From assembly GCF_007833215.1 (NCBI RefSeq), contig NZ_CP042239.1, positions 1,488,001-1,552,000 of the forward strand: 64,000 nucleotides of DNA, given 5' to 3'. Positions 7,736 through 16,880 of the stretch are shown one piece after another. This stretch comes from Sphingomonas suaedae (lineage in GTDB: Bacteria > Pseudomonadota > Alphaproteobacteria > Sphingomonadales > Sphingomonadaceae). Made by a program: the position numbers and the translations under genes. Numbering within the stretch: the stretch's first letter is position 1; every line of letters begins with the position of its first letter. Under the pieces are notes generated by a model that had not been told where the DNA came from, made no database searches, and saw only the letters and a list, made by a program, of their open reading frames with translations.

Positions 7736-9490
7736 GTGAAAGACGACCAGAAGAATTTCCTGCTGTTCGCGGTGATTGCCGCGCTGCTGCTGTTCGCGTG
7801 GCCCGCGATCACCGGCTGGTTTTTCCCGACGGCAAATCCGCCCGCGACGCAAGTGAAGGGCGGCGAGACCAAGGTCGTTCCCAATCCGGGCGCCGACCCG
7901 GCGGCCGATACGCCAAAGGCGATTCGCGATCGCAAGCAGGTTCTGGCGGAAACGCCGCGCATCGCGATCGAAACCCCCACGGTGCGCGGATCGCTCAACC
8001 TCAAGGGCGCGCGGATCGACGATCTGGTGCTGATCAAGCACAAGGAAACGATCGCCAAGGACAGCGCTCCGATCCGCCTGCTCTCGCCCAGCGGCACGCG
8101 CGACGCCTATTTCGCCGGCTTCGGCTGGTCGGGACAGGGCCTGAACGCGCCGGGGCCGGACACGGTGTGGCAGGCGAGCGGCAGCAAGCTGACCCCGACC
8201 ACCCCGGTCACCCTCACCACGACGGTCGGCGCGCAGCGTTTCGCGATCGAGCTGTCGGTCGACGACGGCTATATGTTCACGGTGCGCCAGAAGGTCGCGA
8301 ACCTGGGTCAGCAGGCGATCAGCGCCGCGGGCTATGGCTATCTCTACCGCTATGGCCCGGGCAAGGACCACGACAGCATGACGATTCATGCCGGGCCTGT
8401 GGTCTCGACCGATGGCACCGTTAATTACAGCACCAACTATGACGAAGTTGCCGAACCCGGTGCTGAAACGCGCTTCACTGCGAAGGGCGGCTGGATCGGC
8501 TATACCGATATCTACTGGCTGACCGCACTCATTCCGGATCAGGGAATGGCAGTGGACATGCAGTTCCGTCCGCGTGGGGGCTTGGCATCGCAGGCGCAGT
8601 TTGAACCTGATTCTGCCCGGCAAGTTGGTCCTGGACAGGTTGTGACCCAGACGTCGCGATTCTTCGCGGGAGCGAAAGATATCAACCTGCTCGATGACTA
8701 TGAGGAGCAGGACGGCATCCGCGCTTTTAGCCGGGCGATCGACTGGGGCTGGTTCGAAATCTTCGAAAAGCCGATCTTCCACTATCTCCACTGGCTGTTC
8801 CGGATGATCGGCAATTTCGGCGTCGCGATCATCGCGCTGACGCTGACCGTCCGTCTGTTGCTGTTCCCGATCGCGCAGCGCCAGTTCGCGTCGATGGCGT
8901 CGATGCGCGCACTCCAGCCCAAGATGAAGGCGCTGCAGGAACGCTACAAGGACGACAAGCCGCGCCAGCAGCAGGAGATCATGAAGCTGTACAAGGACGA
9001 GAAGGTGAACCCGCTCGCGGGCTGCCTCCCGACCCTGCTCCAGATTCCGATCCTCTACGCGCTGTACAAGGTGCTGATGCTGTCGATCGAGATGCGGCAC
9101 CAGCCGTTCATCCTGTGGATCAAGGATCTGTCGGCGCCCGATCCGCTGCACATCCTGAACGGCTTCGGCCTGATCGACTTCACCCCGCCCGCCTTCCTGG
9201 CAATCGGCGTGCTGCCGATCCTGCTCGGCATCTCGATGTGGGCGCAGTTCAAGCTGAACCCGGCACCGATGGACGAGGTGCAGAAACAGATGTTCGCGAT
9301 CATGCCCTGGGTGCTGATGTTCGTGATGGCGCCCTTTGCCGCAGGTCTTCAGATCTACTGGATCACGTCGAACCTGCTCACCATCGCGCAGCAGAAGTTC
9401 CTCTACAGCCGCCATCCGGCGCTGAGGGAACCGGTGCCCGCGTCCGGTGCCGTGATCGACGCCAAGCCCACCAAGGGGAAGAAGTCGTGA
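7736..9490 (+). CDS. yidC: membrane protein insertase YidC
   Basis: The protein has 584 residues, typical of the Gram-negative long form. The start is a GTG at 7736 behind a GGGGA site; a nearby ATG at 7731 is out of frame. An N-terminal anchor ([15 protein letters not shown]) is followed by the large periplasmic beta domain (about residues 50-340), then the conserved insertase core beginning near [20 protein letters not shown], with hydrophobic helices to about residue 560 and a basic tail (KPTKGKKS) that may contact ribosomes. It inserts and folds inner-membrane proteins, alone or with SecYEG. Confidence 0.97.
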   Translation: MKDDQKNFLLFAVIAALLLFAWPAITGWFFPTANPPATQVKGGETKVVPNPGADPAADTPKAIRDRKQVLAETPRIAIETPTVRGSLNLKGARIDDLVLIKHKETIAKDSAPIRLLSPSGTRDAYFAGFGWSGQGLNAPGPDTVWQASGSKLTPTTPVTLTTTVGAQRFAIELSVDDGYMFTVRQKVANLGQQAISAAGYGYLYRYGPGKDHDSMTIHAGPVVSTDGTVNYSTNYDEVAEPGAETRFTAKGGWIGYTDIYWLTALIPDQGMAVDMQFRPRGGLASQAQFEPDSARQVGPGQVVTQTSRFFAGAKDINLLDDYEEQDGIRAFSRAIDWGWFEIFEKPIFHYLHWLFRMIGNFGVAIIALTLTVRLLLFPIAQRQFASMASMRALQPKMKALQERYKDDKPRQQQEIMKLYKDEKVNPLAGCLPTLLQIPILYALYKVLMLSIEMRHQPFILWIKDLSAPDPLHILNGFGLIDFTPPAFLAIGVLPILLGISMWAQFKLNPAPMDEVQKQMFAIMPWVLMFVMAPFAAGLQIYWITSNLLTIAQQKFLYSRHPALREPVPASGAVIDAKPTKGKKS

Positions 9491-9491
9491 C

Positions 9492-9624
9492 AATCCTCCC
9501 CGGGACGGGGAGGGGGACCGCGCCCGAAGGGCGTGGTGGAGGGGGCCCGAGGCATCGGACTCCCTTGCCGTGGGCCCCCTCCACCATCCTTCGGATGGTC
9601 CCCCTCCCCGTTCCGGGGAGGATT
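9492..9624. repeat. GC-rich inverted repeat filling the yidC-engB gap
   Basis: The outer arms AATCCTCCCCGG and CCGGGGAGGATT are exact inverted copies, with a second nested pair (GGTGGAGGGGGCCC and GGGCCCCCTCCACC). The element occupies nearly all of the 136-bp gap, starting just after the yidC stop and ending 2 bp before the engB start. Copies or half-sites occur at 10285-10452, 25805-25831 and 42772-42796. Confidence 0.85.
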
Positions 9625-9626
9625 TG

Positions 9627-10268
9627 GTGACCGACTTCGACCCCGAGCTGATCGAGAGCGCGCGCAAGACCTTTGCAGGGCCCGTCGCGTTCCTCAAATC
9701 CGCGCCCGCGCTCCACTTCCTGCCCGAACCGACGGTGCCGGAAGTGGCGTTTGCGGGCCGGTCGAATGTCGGGAAATCCTCGCTGCTCAACGCGCTGACC
9801 AACCGCAACGGCCTCGCGCGCACGTCGAACACGCCGGGGCGGACGCAGGAGCTCAACTTCTTCGATGTCGGCGATCCGGTGAAGTTCCGGCTGGTCGACA
9901 TGCCCGGATACGGCTTCGCCAAGGCGCCCAAGGATGTCGTCAAGAAATGGCGCTTCCTGGTGAACGACTATCTGCGCGGGCGCGACGTGCTCAAGCGCGT
10001 GCTGGTGCTGATCGACAGCCGCCACGGCATCAAGGAGGTCGATCGCGACATCCTCGACATGCTCGATGCAGCGGCGGTCAGCTATCGCATCGTCCTGACC
10101 AAGGGCGACAAGATCAAGCCGGCCGAGCTGGCTGAGGTCACTCGGCGCACCATCGACGAGGCACGCAAACGCCCCGCCGCGCACCCCGACATCCTCGCCA
10201 CGTCGAGCGAAAAGAGCGACGGCATCGCCGAGCTGCGCGCTGCGGTGGTCGAGGCGGTGAGCGTCTGA
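9627..10268 (+). CDS. engB: ribosome biogenesis GTPase YihA/EngB
   Basis: The protein has 213 residues. Its G motifs are clear: [14 protein letters not shown] (G1), a TPGRTQ switch segment, DMPGYGFA (G3) and TKGDK (G4). EngB is needed for large-subunit assembly and is essential in many bacteria. The start is GTG at 9627 (TTG at 9624 also possible), with GGGGAGG about 5 bases upstream; that ribosome-binding site is the last arm of the repeat between yidC and engB. Confidence 0.95.
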   Translation: MTDFDPELIESARKTFAGPVAFLKSAPALHFLPEPTVPEVAFAGRSNVGKSSLLNALTNRNGLARTSNTPGRTQELNFFDVGDPVKFRLVDMPGYGFAKAPKDVVKKWRFLVNDYLRGRDVLKRVLVLIDSRHGIKEVDRDILDMLDAAAVSYRIVLTKGDKIKPAELAEVTRRTIDEARKRPAAHPDILATSSEKSDGIAELRAAVVEAVSV

Positions 10269-10284
10269 CGGCGATCTAACCCGA

Positions 10285-10452
10285 AATCCTCCCCTGCCCC
10301 GCAGGGGAGGTGGCAGCGCAAAGCGCTGACGGAGGGGCCGCCCCGTAGAGGGCGGAATTTTGCCGAGCTGTTCCCGGCGGTCTGCGTCCGCCGCCCCTCC
10401 ACCCCCGCTTCGCGGCGGTCCCCCTCCCCTGAGCAGGCTCAGGGGAGGAATT
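10285..10452. repeat. GC-rich inverted repeat downstream of engB
   Basis: The ends AATCCTCCCCT and AGGGGAGGAATT pair (one base bulged), and internal arms GGAGGGG(CCG) and CCCCTCC pair as well. It is a member of the family at 9492-9624. Together with the repeat at 10486-10569 it fills most of the 346-bp gap after engB, where I see no gene. Confidence 0.75.
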
Positions 10453-10485
10453 GCCAGCATCGGGCGTTAAATCCGACCCATTCTT

Positions 10486-10569
10486 CCGTTTGTGCCGAGC
10501 TTGTCGAAGCACCGCTCCTGCGCTCAGTGACGAGGGGGTACCGCCCTTCGACAAGCTCAGGGCAAACGG
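10486..10569. repeat. inverted repeat (GAGCTTGTCGAAG type)
   Basis: The arms CCGTTTGTGCCGAGCTTGTCGAAG and its near-complement ending GGCAAACGG bracket a 35-base centre. Copies lie at 15057-15127 and 58392-58476. The remaining bases up to 10614 show nothing recognisable. Confidence 0.8.
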
Positions 10570-10614
10570 CTGTAGCGCAATCCAGATTATACACTCGCCG
10601 GTCGAGCAGCCCCC

Positions 10615-12555
10615 TCAGGCGGGGTTATGCTTCGCCAGAAACGCTTCCATCGCCTTCAGGAATTCCAGCCTGTCCTCGCCACGGCTGAAATGATGGTCGG
10701 CCTCGGGCTGGCGGATATAGGTCACGTCCTTCCCCGCTTTTTTCAGCCGATCAGCGAGCAGCCGCGAATGGACCGGCGGCACCACCGCGTCCTTCTCGCC
10801 ATGCACCAGCAGCACGGGGATGGTGAATTCCTCAGGGAAGTTGAGCGGCGATACCCCTTTGAGGTCCGGCGCCTGCTCGCGCAGCCAGTCGCTCCGCGCG
10901 CCGCTGTGCAGATAGTTGCGCGTATGCTTCATCATCCGGTTGAGGTCCGACACCCCGGCATAGGAAACCGCGCAGCGATAGCGCGCACCGTCGCGCTGCG
11001 CCGCGCGCACCGCCGCATAGCCGCCATAGGAGGCGCCGACCATGCAGACCCGCTTGGGATCGGCGATGCCCAGCCTGGCCAGTTCGGTGACTGCGTCGTT
11101 GAGGTCGTCCTGCATCGCCAGGCCCCATTGACCCTCGCCCCGGCGCGCAAAGGCGGTGCCATAGCCCGATGACCCGCGATAATTGGGCTGGATCACCGCA
11201 TAGCCGCGATCGGCCAGGAATTGCGTCCACCAGTCCCAGCTTTCGCTGTCGCGCGCGAACGGGCCGCCATGCGGCATCACGATCAACGGCAGCTTGCCCG
11301 ATCGCCCCTTCGGCGTCGTCAGGATCGCGGCGATCTCCAGGCCGTCGCGCGCCTTGTAGCGGATTGTCCGCACCGGGTGCATCCGCTTCATCCGGATGCT
11401 GGGATTGTTGAACCCCAGCGGATTCATCGATTTTTCGGCCCGGCCAAAGTCGTAATAGCCGCCCGGCGCATCCGCCCCGCCGATCGCGACGATCGCCCGG
11501 CTGCGGTCGCTGCTCGTCGAAACGATCCTGACCTTCGCACCTTTCACCAGCGACGATGCGGTCTCCTGCATCGCCTGCATATCGGGATCGACCCAGCGCA
11601 CGTCAGGCGCATCCTCCTCGACCGCGACCCCCAGAAAGCCCGATCCATTGGCATCGGTGATCAGGCCCGAAATGTCATATCCCTTGCTGGCGAACAGCTG
11701 CTTGCCGCGCTCCAGCGTCGCCAGGTCCAGCTCATACAGTGCCGAATAGCCCGCTTCGTCGTCGTCGATCACCAGCGCCTTGGTCTTGTCTTCCAGGAAC
11801 AAGGCCGGGACGGTCAGCCGGTCCTCGCCCCGTCGCGCCTTGTCGATCGTGCGGAACATCGCAGTGTTGCTGTCGCGATAGAGCAGCCGCCGCGACCGTC
11901 CGTCCTCGCTGAAGCCGATCCCCATGCGCACAACGCCCGCGCCATCGGCATACCAGTCCATCACCCCGGTCCGCCCGGTCAGGATCGTCCGGCGCTTGCC
12001 GGTGTCGAGGTCGATTTCCTCGACCTTGGGCCAGAATCCATCGCGGTTGACATAGATTGAGGTCTGATAGGCCAGCATCACCCGCGCGCTGCCGTCGCGC
12101 GCCATCCAGATGATGTCGTCGCCCTTTTGCGCAACGTCGCGCGGGGCGAGCTGGGTTACCTTGTTCGTCGTGGGCTGATAGGCAATCGCGCGCGTCACAT
12201 ACCATTCGTCGCCCTCGACCGGCACGCTCTGGCCGATGCCGATGACCAGCCAGTCGTCATTGACCCAGCGCCACCAGTTGACGTCCGCCTTGCCCGCACC
12301 GAGCAGCTGTGGCGGCCCCTCCTTGCCGAACGTCAGCACCGCGAAATATTGGGTGCCGCCGATCGCGATCTTGGCGGCAAGGCGCTTGCCGTCGGGCGAC
12401 AGTTTCGGGTCCTCCAGCTGCGGCATGTCGGCAAACGCCTCGACGGGCAGCGGCGCGCGCTTGGGCGCGGCAGGCGCCGGATCCTGGGAGGGAAGCGACG
12501 CCCCGACCGTCGCAAATCCGGCGAGTATCGCCATGAACAGATGTGACATTTTCAT
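10615..12555 (-). CDS. S9-family (prolyl oligopeptidase-like) serine peptidase
   Basis: The protein has 646 residues from the ATG at 12555 (a second ATG lies at 12549), followed by a signal peptide (HLFMAILAGFATVGASLP). Residues 40-390 form a beta-propeller-like N-domain beginning MPQLEDPKLSPDGKRLA. The C-terminal alpha/beta-hydrolase domain has an oxyanion segment MPHGGPFARD, the nucleophile in VGASYGGYAA, the Asp in LLVHGEKDAVVP and the His in EADHHFSRGED. Such secreted peptidases cut short, often proline-containing peptides. It stands alone, convergent with the engB cluster and divergent from the GST gene. Confidence 0.88.
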   Translation of the reverse strand: MKMSHLFMAILAGFATVGASLPSQDPAPAAPKRAPLPVEAFADMPQLEDPKLSPDGKRLAAKIAIGGTQYFAVLTFGKEGPPQLLGAGKADVNWWRWVNDDWLVIGIGQSVPVEGDEWYVTRAIAYQPTTNKVTQLAPRDVAQKGDDIIWMARDGSARVMLAYQTSIYVNRDGFWPKVEEIDLDTGKRRTILTGRTGVMDWYADGAGVVRMGIGFSEDGRSRRLLYRDSNTAMFRTIDKARRGEDRLTVPALFLEDKTKALVIDDDEAGYSALYELDLATLERGKQLFASKGYDISGLITDANGSGFLGVAVEEDAPDVRWVDPDMQAMQETASSLVKGAKVRIVSTSSDRSRAIVAIGGADAPGGYYDFGRAEKSMNPLGFNNPSIRMKRMHPVRTIRYKARDGLEIAAILTTPKGRSGKLPLIVMPHGGPFARDSESWDWWTQFLADRGYAVIQPNYRGSSGYGTAFARRGEGQWGLAMQDDLNDAVTELARLGIADPKRVCMVGASYGGYAAVRAAQRDGARYRCAVSYAGVSDLNRMMKHTRNYLHSGARSDWLREQAPDLKGVSPLNFPEEFTIPVLLVHGEKDAVVPPVHSRLLADRLKKAGKDVTYIRQPEADHHFSRGEDRLEFLKAMEAFLAKHNPA

Positions 12556-12664
12556 TTCCCCCGCCCGCCCCTCCGGCGCCTCCCAACCTGTCGGCAGACG
12601 CACGCTTGCGCAAGCGATTCGACGCGCTGTTGCCCCTGCCCCGCCCCGCCGCTATCCCCGCGCC

Positions 12665-13330
12665 ATGCTCAAGCTCTTCATCGGCAACAAAGCCTATTCC
12701 TCCTGGTCGCTGCGCGGCTGGCTCGCCTGCAAGCTCTCGGGCCTGCCGTTCGAGGAAGTGGTGGTGCCGCTCTACGATCAGGACTGGGACCAGCGGCGCG
12801 AGGGCGACGAATTCGCGCCGTCATCGGGCAAGGTGCCGATCCTGTGGGACGGCGACGCCGTGGTATGGGACAGCCTCGCCATCGTCGAATATCTGAACGA
12901 AAAATCGGGCGGCGACCGCTTCTGGCCCACCGACAATGCCGCGCGGGCCATGGCGCGGTCGATGGCGGCGGAGATGCATTCGGGCTTCGCCGCGCTGCGC
13001 CGCAAGCACAGCATGAACATTCGCCAGGTCTATCCGCCGAAAACGCCGGACGAAGATGTGATGCACGACATCCAGCGGATCATGGAACTCTGGGCGCAGG
13101 CCCGCGCCCGTTACGGCGGCGACGGCGAGTTTCTGTTCGGCGAGTTCGGCGCGGTGGACCTGATGTTCGCGCCGGTCGTCACGCGCTTCGTCACCTACTC
13201 GCTCCCCGTCGCGCGCTTTGCTCCCGCGTACATGAACGCCGTGCTGCAACACCCCTGGATGCAGGACTGGATCGCCGGGGCGCAGGAAGAGGAATGGGTC
13301 ATCGAGCAGTTCGAGCAGGAACCGGCTTGA
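12665..13330 (+). CDS. glutathione S-transferase family protein
   Basis: The protein has 221 residues. The N-terminal thioredoxin-like domain (LKLFIGNKAYSSWSLRGWL, with a Ser-Ser-Trp-Ser active-site segment) contains the glutathione-binding SGKVPILWD and WDSLAIVEYL motifs, and a helical C-terminal domain follows. It belongs with the bacterial GSTs of the maleylacetoacetate isomerase/zeta-like type, but its substrate cannot be told. The ATG at 12665 has no strong ribosome-binding site; the open frame runs further upstream but overlaps the divergent peptidase gene. Confidence 0.85.
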   Translation: MLKLFIGNKAYSSWSLRGWLACKLSGLPFEEVVVPLYDQDWDQRREGDEFAPSSGKVPILWDGDAVVWDSLAIVEYLNEKSGGDRFWPTDNAARAMARSMAAEMHSGFAALRRKHSMNIRQVYPPKTPDEDVMHDIQRIMELWAQARARYGGDGEFLFGEFGAVDLMFAPVVTRFVTYSLPVARFAPAYMNAVLQHPWMQDWIAGAQEEEWVIEQFEQEPA

Positions 13331-13336
13331 GACACC

Positions 13337-13450
13337 TTAAGCCCCTCCCCTTCAGGGGAGGGGTGGGGGGTGGGGCGTCTCAGTCTCACCGAGACCGACG
13401 CGCCTAGAGGATAGGCCCCACCCCCCTCCCCTGAAGGGGAGGGGCTTTAA
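13337..13450. repeat. GC-rich inverted repeat (TTAAGCCCCTCCCC type) between convergent genes
   Basis: The arms TTAAGCCCCTCCCCTTCAGG and its complement ending GGGGCTTTAA enclose a centre with GTCTC...GAGAC. The element lies between the GST and cupin stops and could serve as a two-way terminator. A second copy is inside the smr gene at 17269-17382. Confidence 0.85.
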
Positions 13451-13893
13451 AACCCGCTCCCGTCCTTGCGCCGAAACCCCTGTCCATTGAACAGGTGCAT
13501 GTCGATATCAGGATAATGGCAGTCGCTTGCCGCCGAGCGACCGATCGCGACGAATACGCAATCGGCGTCGCTGCGGTTCTGCAGCACATGGCCGTTGGGA
13601 TCGCCCTTGGGAAAGGCGGCGACGTCGCCGGGCCGCATCACATGCTCGCCCGCATCATCGACCAGCACCGCCTCTCCCGCGATCATCACCACCAGTTCAT
13701 CCTCGCCCTCATGCCAATGGCGCTGGGCGGACCAGGCGCCGGGCTTCAGCGTCACATGGCTCGCGCCGAAATCGGTGAGCCCCGACGCGAGGGCGAGGCG
13801 ACGATACCAGCGGCCCTCCACCACGCCTGCATGTTCGGGCGGATAGCCGGTCGCGTTGGTCTGCGGGATTGTGTCGAGATCGAGCTTGGGCAA
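13447..13893 (-). CDS. cupin-domain protein
   Basis: The protein has 148 residues. A single cupin fold is evident: motif 1 RHWHEGEDELVVMIAGEA with metal ligands His-X-His and Glu, and motif 2 PGDVAAFPKGDPNGHVLQN with the third His. The start is a TTG at 13893 with GGAGG about 5 bases upstream. The stop codon TAA falls inside the repeat that follows. Similar small cupins are sugar isomerases, dioxygenases or regulators; the role here is unknown. It is divergent from dapE with 26 bp between starts. Confidence 0.8.
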   Translation of the reverse strand: MPKLDLDTIPQTNATGYPPEHAGVVEGRWYRRLALASGLTDFGASHVTLKPGAWSAQRHWHEGEDELVVMIAGEAVLVDDAGEHVMRPGDVAAFPKGDPNGHVLQNRSDADCVFVAIGRSAASDCHYPDIDMHLFNGQGFRRKDGSGF

Positions 13894-13919
13894 TGGAGCC
13901 TCCGTAGAAGGAGCCTATC

Positions 13920-15089
13920 TTGCCCGATGTCGTCGCACTGACCAAGGCGCTGATCGCCGCGCCCAGCATCACCCCCGCGCGCGGTACGGTGTTCGATGTG
14001 CTGGAGGCGGCGCTGCTCCCGCTCGGATTCGCTGTCGAACGATTCGTGGTGGGTGAGGCGCCCGACGGACCGGTCGAGAACCTGCTGGCCGTCCGCACCG
14101 CCGAGCCGGGACCGCATTTCGCCTTTGCCGGGCATCTCGACGTCGTTCCGCCCGGCGAGGGCTGGGCCTCGGACGCGTTCGAGCCGGCGATTCGCGGCGA
14201 CTTGCTCTACGGACGCGGCGCGGTGGACATGAAGGGCGCGATCGCCGCCTTCGCTGCCGCGCTCGCTACACTCCCCGCCAGCGGCACGGTCAGCCTCATC
14301 ATCACCGGCGACGAGGAAGGCCCCGCCACCTATGGCACGCTGGCACTGATGGACCGCATGGCACAGCGCGGCCTGACCCCCGATTTGTGCCTGGTCGGCG
14401 AGCCGACCTCCGCGCATCGCCTCGGCGACACAATCAAGATCGGGCGGCGCGGGTCGACCGTGATCGATATCGCGGTACCGGGGCGGCAGGGCCATGTCGC
14501 CTACCCCCATCTCGCCGACAATCCGGTCCCCCGCCTCGTGCGCGCGCTGGCGGAGATCGATGCGATCACGCTCGACGAAGGGACCGACTGGTTCCAGCCC
14601 TCGAATATCGAAGTGATCGACCTGGCCGTCGGCAATCCGGCGACCAACGTCATCCCCGGCAAGGCGGCGGCGCGGATCAGCATCCGCTTCAACGATCTGC
14701 ACCGGGGTCACGACCTGATCGAGCGGATCGAGCGCATCGTCCACACCCACGCCCCGGCGGGGATCGTTCAGGGCCGCGTCTATGGCGAGGCGTTCCTGAC
14801 GGAACCGGGCGCGCTCTCGACGCTGGTAAGCGAAGCGATCCGCGCGGAGACCGGGGTCGAGGCGGAATTGTCGACCAGCGGCGGTACGTCGGACGCCCGC
14901 TTCCTCTCCCGCATCTGTCCGGTGGTCGAGTTCGGCCTGCTCAACGCGACGATGCACAAGCTGGACGAAGCGGTGGCGCTGGAGGATCTACACGCGCTGA
15001 CGCGGATTTATGCGGGCGTGCTGGCGCGGGTTTTCGCGCCGAACACCGCCTTACCCCCGTTTGCCCTGAGCTTGTCGAAGGGCCGCTAG
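13920..15089 (+). CDS. dapE: succinyl-diaminopimelate desuccinylase
   Basis: The protein has 389 residues. DapE hydrolyses N-succinyl-LL-diaminopimelate in lysine and cell-wall precursor synthesis. Zinc-ligand motifs of the M20 family are present: FAGHLDVVPPGEGW, GRGAVDMKG, TGDEEGPA and a C-terminal TSGGTSDARF, LLNATMHKLDE. The start is TTG at 13920 with GAAGGA upstream. The last residues, about from PPFALSLSKGR, are encoded by an inverted repeat rather than by ancestral dapE sequence. Confidence 0.93.
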   Translation: MPDVVALTKALIAAPSITPARGTVFDVLEAALLPLGFAVERFVVGEAPDGPVENLLAVRTAEPGPHFAFAGHLDVVPPGEGWASDAFEPAIRGDLLYGRGAVDMKGAIAAFAAALATLPASGTVSLIITGDEEGPATYGTLALMDRMAQRGLTPDLCLVGEPTSAHRLGDTIKIGRRGSTVIDIAVPGRQGHVAYPHLADNPVPRLVRALAEIDAITLDEGTDWFQPSNIEVIDLAVGNPATNVIPGKAAARISIRFNDLHRGHDLIERIERIVHTHAPAGIVQGRVYGEAFLTEPGALSTLVSEAIRAETGVEAELSTSGGTSDARFLSRICPVVEFGLLNATMHKLDEAVALEDLHALTRIYAGVLARVFAPNTALPPFALSLSKGR

Positions 15090-15127
15090 CCCGCGCTTCG
15101 GTGCTTCGACAAGCTCAGCACAAACGG
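15057..15127. repeat. inverted repeat overlapping the dapE 3' end
   Basis: The arms CCGTTTGCCCTGAGCTTGTC and its complement ending CACAAACGG surround a short centre. The left arm encodes the last 11 codons of dapE. It belongs to the family at 10486-10569 and 58392-58476. Confidence 0.85.
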
Positions 15128-15137
15128 AGGTAGGACC

Positions 15138-16814
15138 CTAAGCCCGCAGCGCGCGGCGCGGTTCGGCCTGCGCCCAGCCCAGGAACGCGGCTTCGGGCAT
15201 CGGCCGCCCGATGACATAGCCCTGAAGCACGTCGCAGCCGATGACCCGCAGCACTTCAAGCTGTGCTTCAGTCTCGATCCCCTCCGCCACGACCTCGCAA
15301 CCGATGCCGTGGATCAGGCCGATCACCGCCTGGGCGATCGTCCGGGCCTCGACATTGGTCGCGACATTCTCGACCAGGCTTCGATCGAGCTTCACCCGGT
15401 CGAGCGGAAGGTCGCGCAGCCGGGCGAGATTCGAATAGCCGGTGCCGAAATCATCCACCGCAACGCTCGCCCCGTCGGCACGCAGCGCGGTGATTGCCTC
15501 GATCACCTCGCTCGAACAATGCATCGCCAGCGTCTCGGTGATTTCCAGTTCCAGCAGCCGCGCGGGTGCCCCCGCCGCCTGCATCGCCTCCCGCAACCGG
15601 CGGAAGAAAGCGGCGTGATCCAGCTGGCGTGGGCTGATATTCACCGCCAGCCGCTGCTCGATCCCGATCTCGCCCCAACGGGCGATGGTCGACGCGACAT
15701 GCTTGACCACCCATTCGCCGATCTCGACGATCAGGCCGGTCTCCTCGGCGCGGTGGATGAAACTGCCGGGCAGGCACAGGCCGCGCGTCGGGTGCTGCCA
15801 GCGCAGCAGCGCCTCGGCGGCGACGATCCGGCCGTCGCTCGCGCTCACCTGCGGCTGATAGACCAGAGTGAACTGGTCCTGTTCCACCGCCGCGCGCAAA
15901 TCGCTCTCCAGCACCGCGCGCTCGGCGATTTCGGCGGCAAGCTGGTCGGTGAAATGCTCCGCCCGACCGCGCCCCTGCGCCTTGGCGTGATACATGGCGG
16001 CGTCGGCGGCGCGCATCAGATCGGTCAGCGACGTGCCATGTTCGGGCCGCATCGCAATGCCGACCGACGCGCCGATCGACACTTCCTGATCGGCCAGGTC
16101 GAATGGCTCGGACAGCGCGAACAGGATGCCGCGCGCGACCCGGTCGGCGTCGCGGAGATGGCCCAGTTCGGGAAAATAGATGGTGAATTCGTCGCCCGAC
16201 AGGCGACCGATCAGCGGCTGGCGCGAATCGCCGTCGATCGCGAACCGGTCGGCCACGGCACGCAACCGGTTCGCTACCATGCCCAGCAGCTGATCGCCCA
16301 CCGCATGGCCCAGCGTGTCGTTGACCGCCTTGAACCGATCGAGATCGATGAAGAACAGGGCCGCCATCGCATCGGGAGGCAGTTCGGTCAGCATCCGCTC
16401 GCAGCTGCGGCGAAAATGGGTGCGGTTGGGAAGGCCGGTAACGGGATCGTACAGCGCAAGCCGCTGAACGCTTTCCAGATTGCTGTGCAGCTGGCGGAAC
16501 AGCCCGTCCATCGCCTTGGCGAGCGGGGGGACGCACAGCTCCACCTCGCGCGGGATTTCGCTTTCCAGATCGCCATTGGCGGCGCGCGTCAGGCGCAGGA
16601 TCGCAGCGTCGATCGCTTCGGCGGTGGAGGCGATGGTCCGTTCGGCATAAGCCCAGCACATCGCGGCACAGATGATCGCGGCGATCAGCGCGCGGCTGGT
16701 GCTGGCGACATCAAACGCCCCCCGCGAGGTCGCGGCGAGCGCCAGGATGAAAACGAACGCTCCGGCGCAGATCGCGAACGCGATCGCACGACTCTTGAGC
16801 GAGAATCCTTCCAT
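15138..16814 (-). CDS. GGDEF-EAL bifunctional-type cyclic-di-GMP protein
   Basis: The protein has 558 residues from the ATG at 16814 (a TTG at 16838 is an alternative). Two N-terminal membrane helices (about residues 8-25 and 37-55) lead to a short linker, then the GGDEF domain with DPVTGLPNRTHF, FIDLDRFKAVNDTLGH and the site RLSGDEF, then the EAL domain with EALLRW, ELEITET, DDFGTGYSNL, the catalytic-lysine segment LDRVKLDRSLV and EGIETEAQ. The EAL residues are complete, so hydrolysis of cyclic di-GMP is likely; the SGDEF variant is compatible with synthesis. No sensory domain is seen apart from the membrane part. Confidence 0.92.
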   Translation of the reverse strand: MEGFSLKSRAIAFAICAGAFVFILALAATSRGAFDVASTSRALIAAIICAAMCWAYAERTIASTAEAIDAAILRLTRAANGDLESEIPREVELCVPPLAKAMDGLFRQLHSNLESVQRLALYDPVTGLPNRTHFRRSCERMLTELPPDAMAALFFIDLDRFKAVNDTLGHAVGDQLLGMVANRLRAVADRFAIDGDSRQPLIGRLSGDEFTIYFPELGHLRDADRVARGILFALSEPFDLADQEVSIGASVGIAMRPEHGTSLTDLMRAADAAMYHAKAQGRGRAEHFTDQLAAEIAERAVLESDLRAAVEQDQFTLVYQPQVSASDGRIVAAEALLRWQHPTRGLCLPGSFIHRAEETGLIVEIGEWVVKHVASTIARWGEIGIEQRLAVNISPRQLDHAAFFRRLREAMQAAGAPARLLELEITETLAMHCSSEVIEAITALRADGASVAVDDFGTGYSNLARLRDLPLDRVKLDRSLVENVATNVEARTIAQAVIGLIHGIGCEVVAEGIETEAQLEVLRVIGCDVLQGYVIGRPMPEAAFLGWAQAEPRRALRA

Positions 16815-16880
16815 CTCGGCTTTGCGACCCCCACCCAAGCCGGACCATCCCGACGATCGGCGGATAGTGGACGCAAAGAG

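Noticed and set aside
7451..9943. Minus-strand open frame of 830 codons opposite yidC
   Set aside because: It spans yidC, a repeat and part of engB in antisense and has no recognisable protein features.
10285..10569. Clustered repeats as a CRISPR array
   Set aside because: There are single large palindromes, not short direct repeats with regular spacers, and no cas genes.
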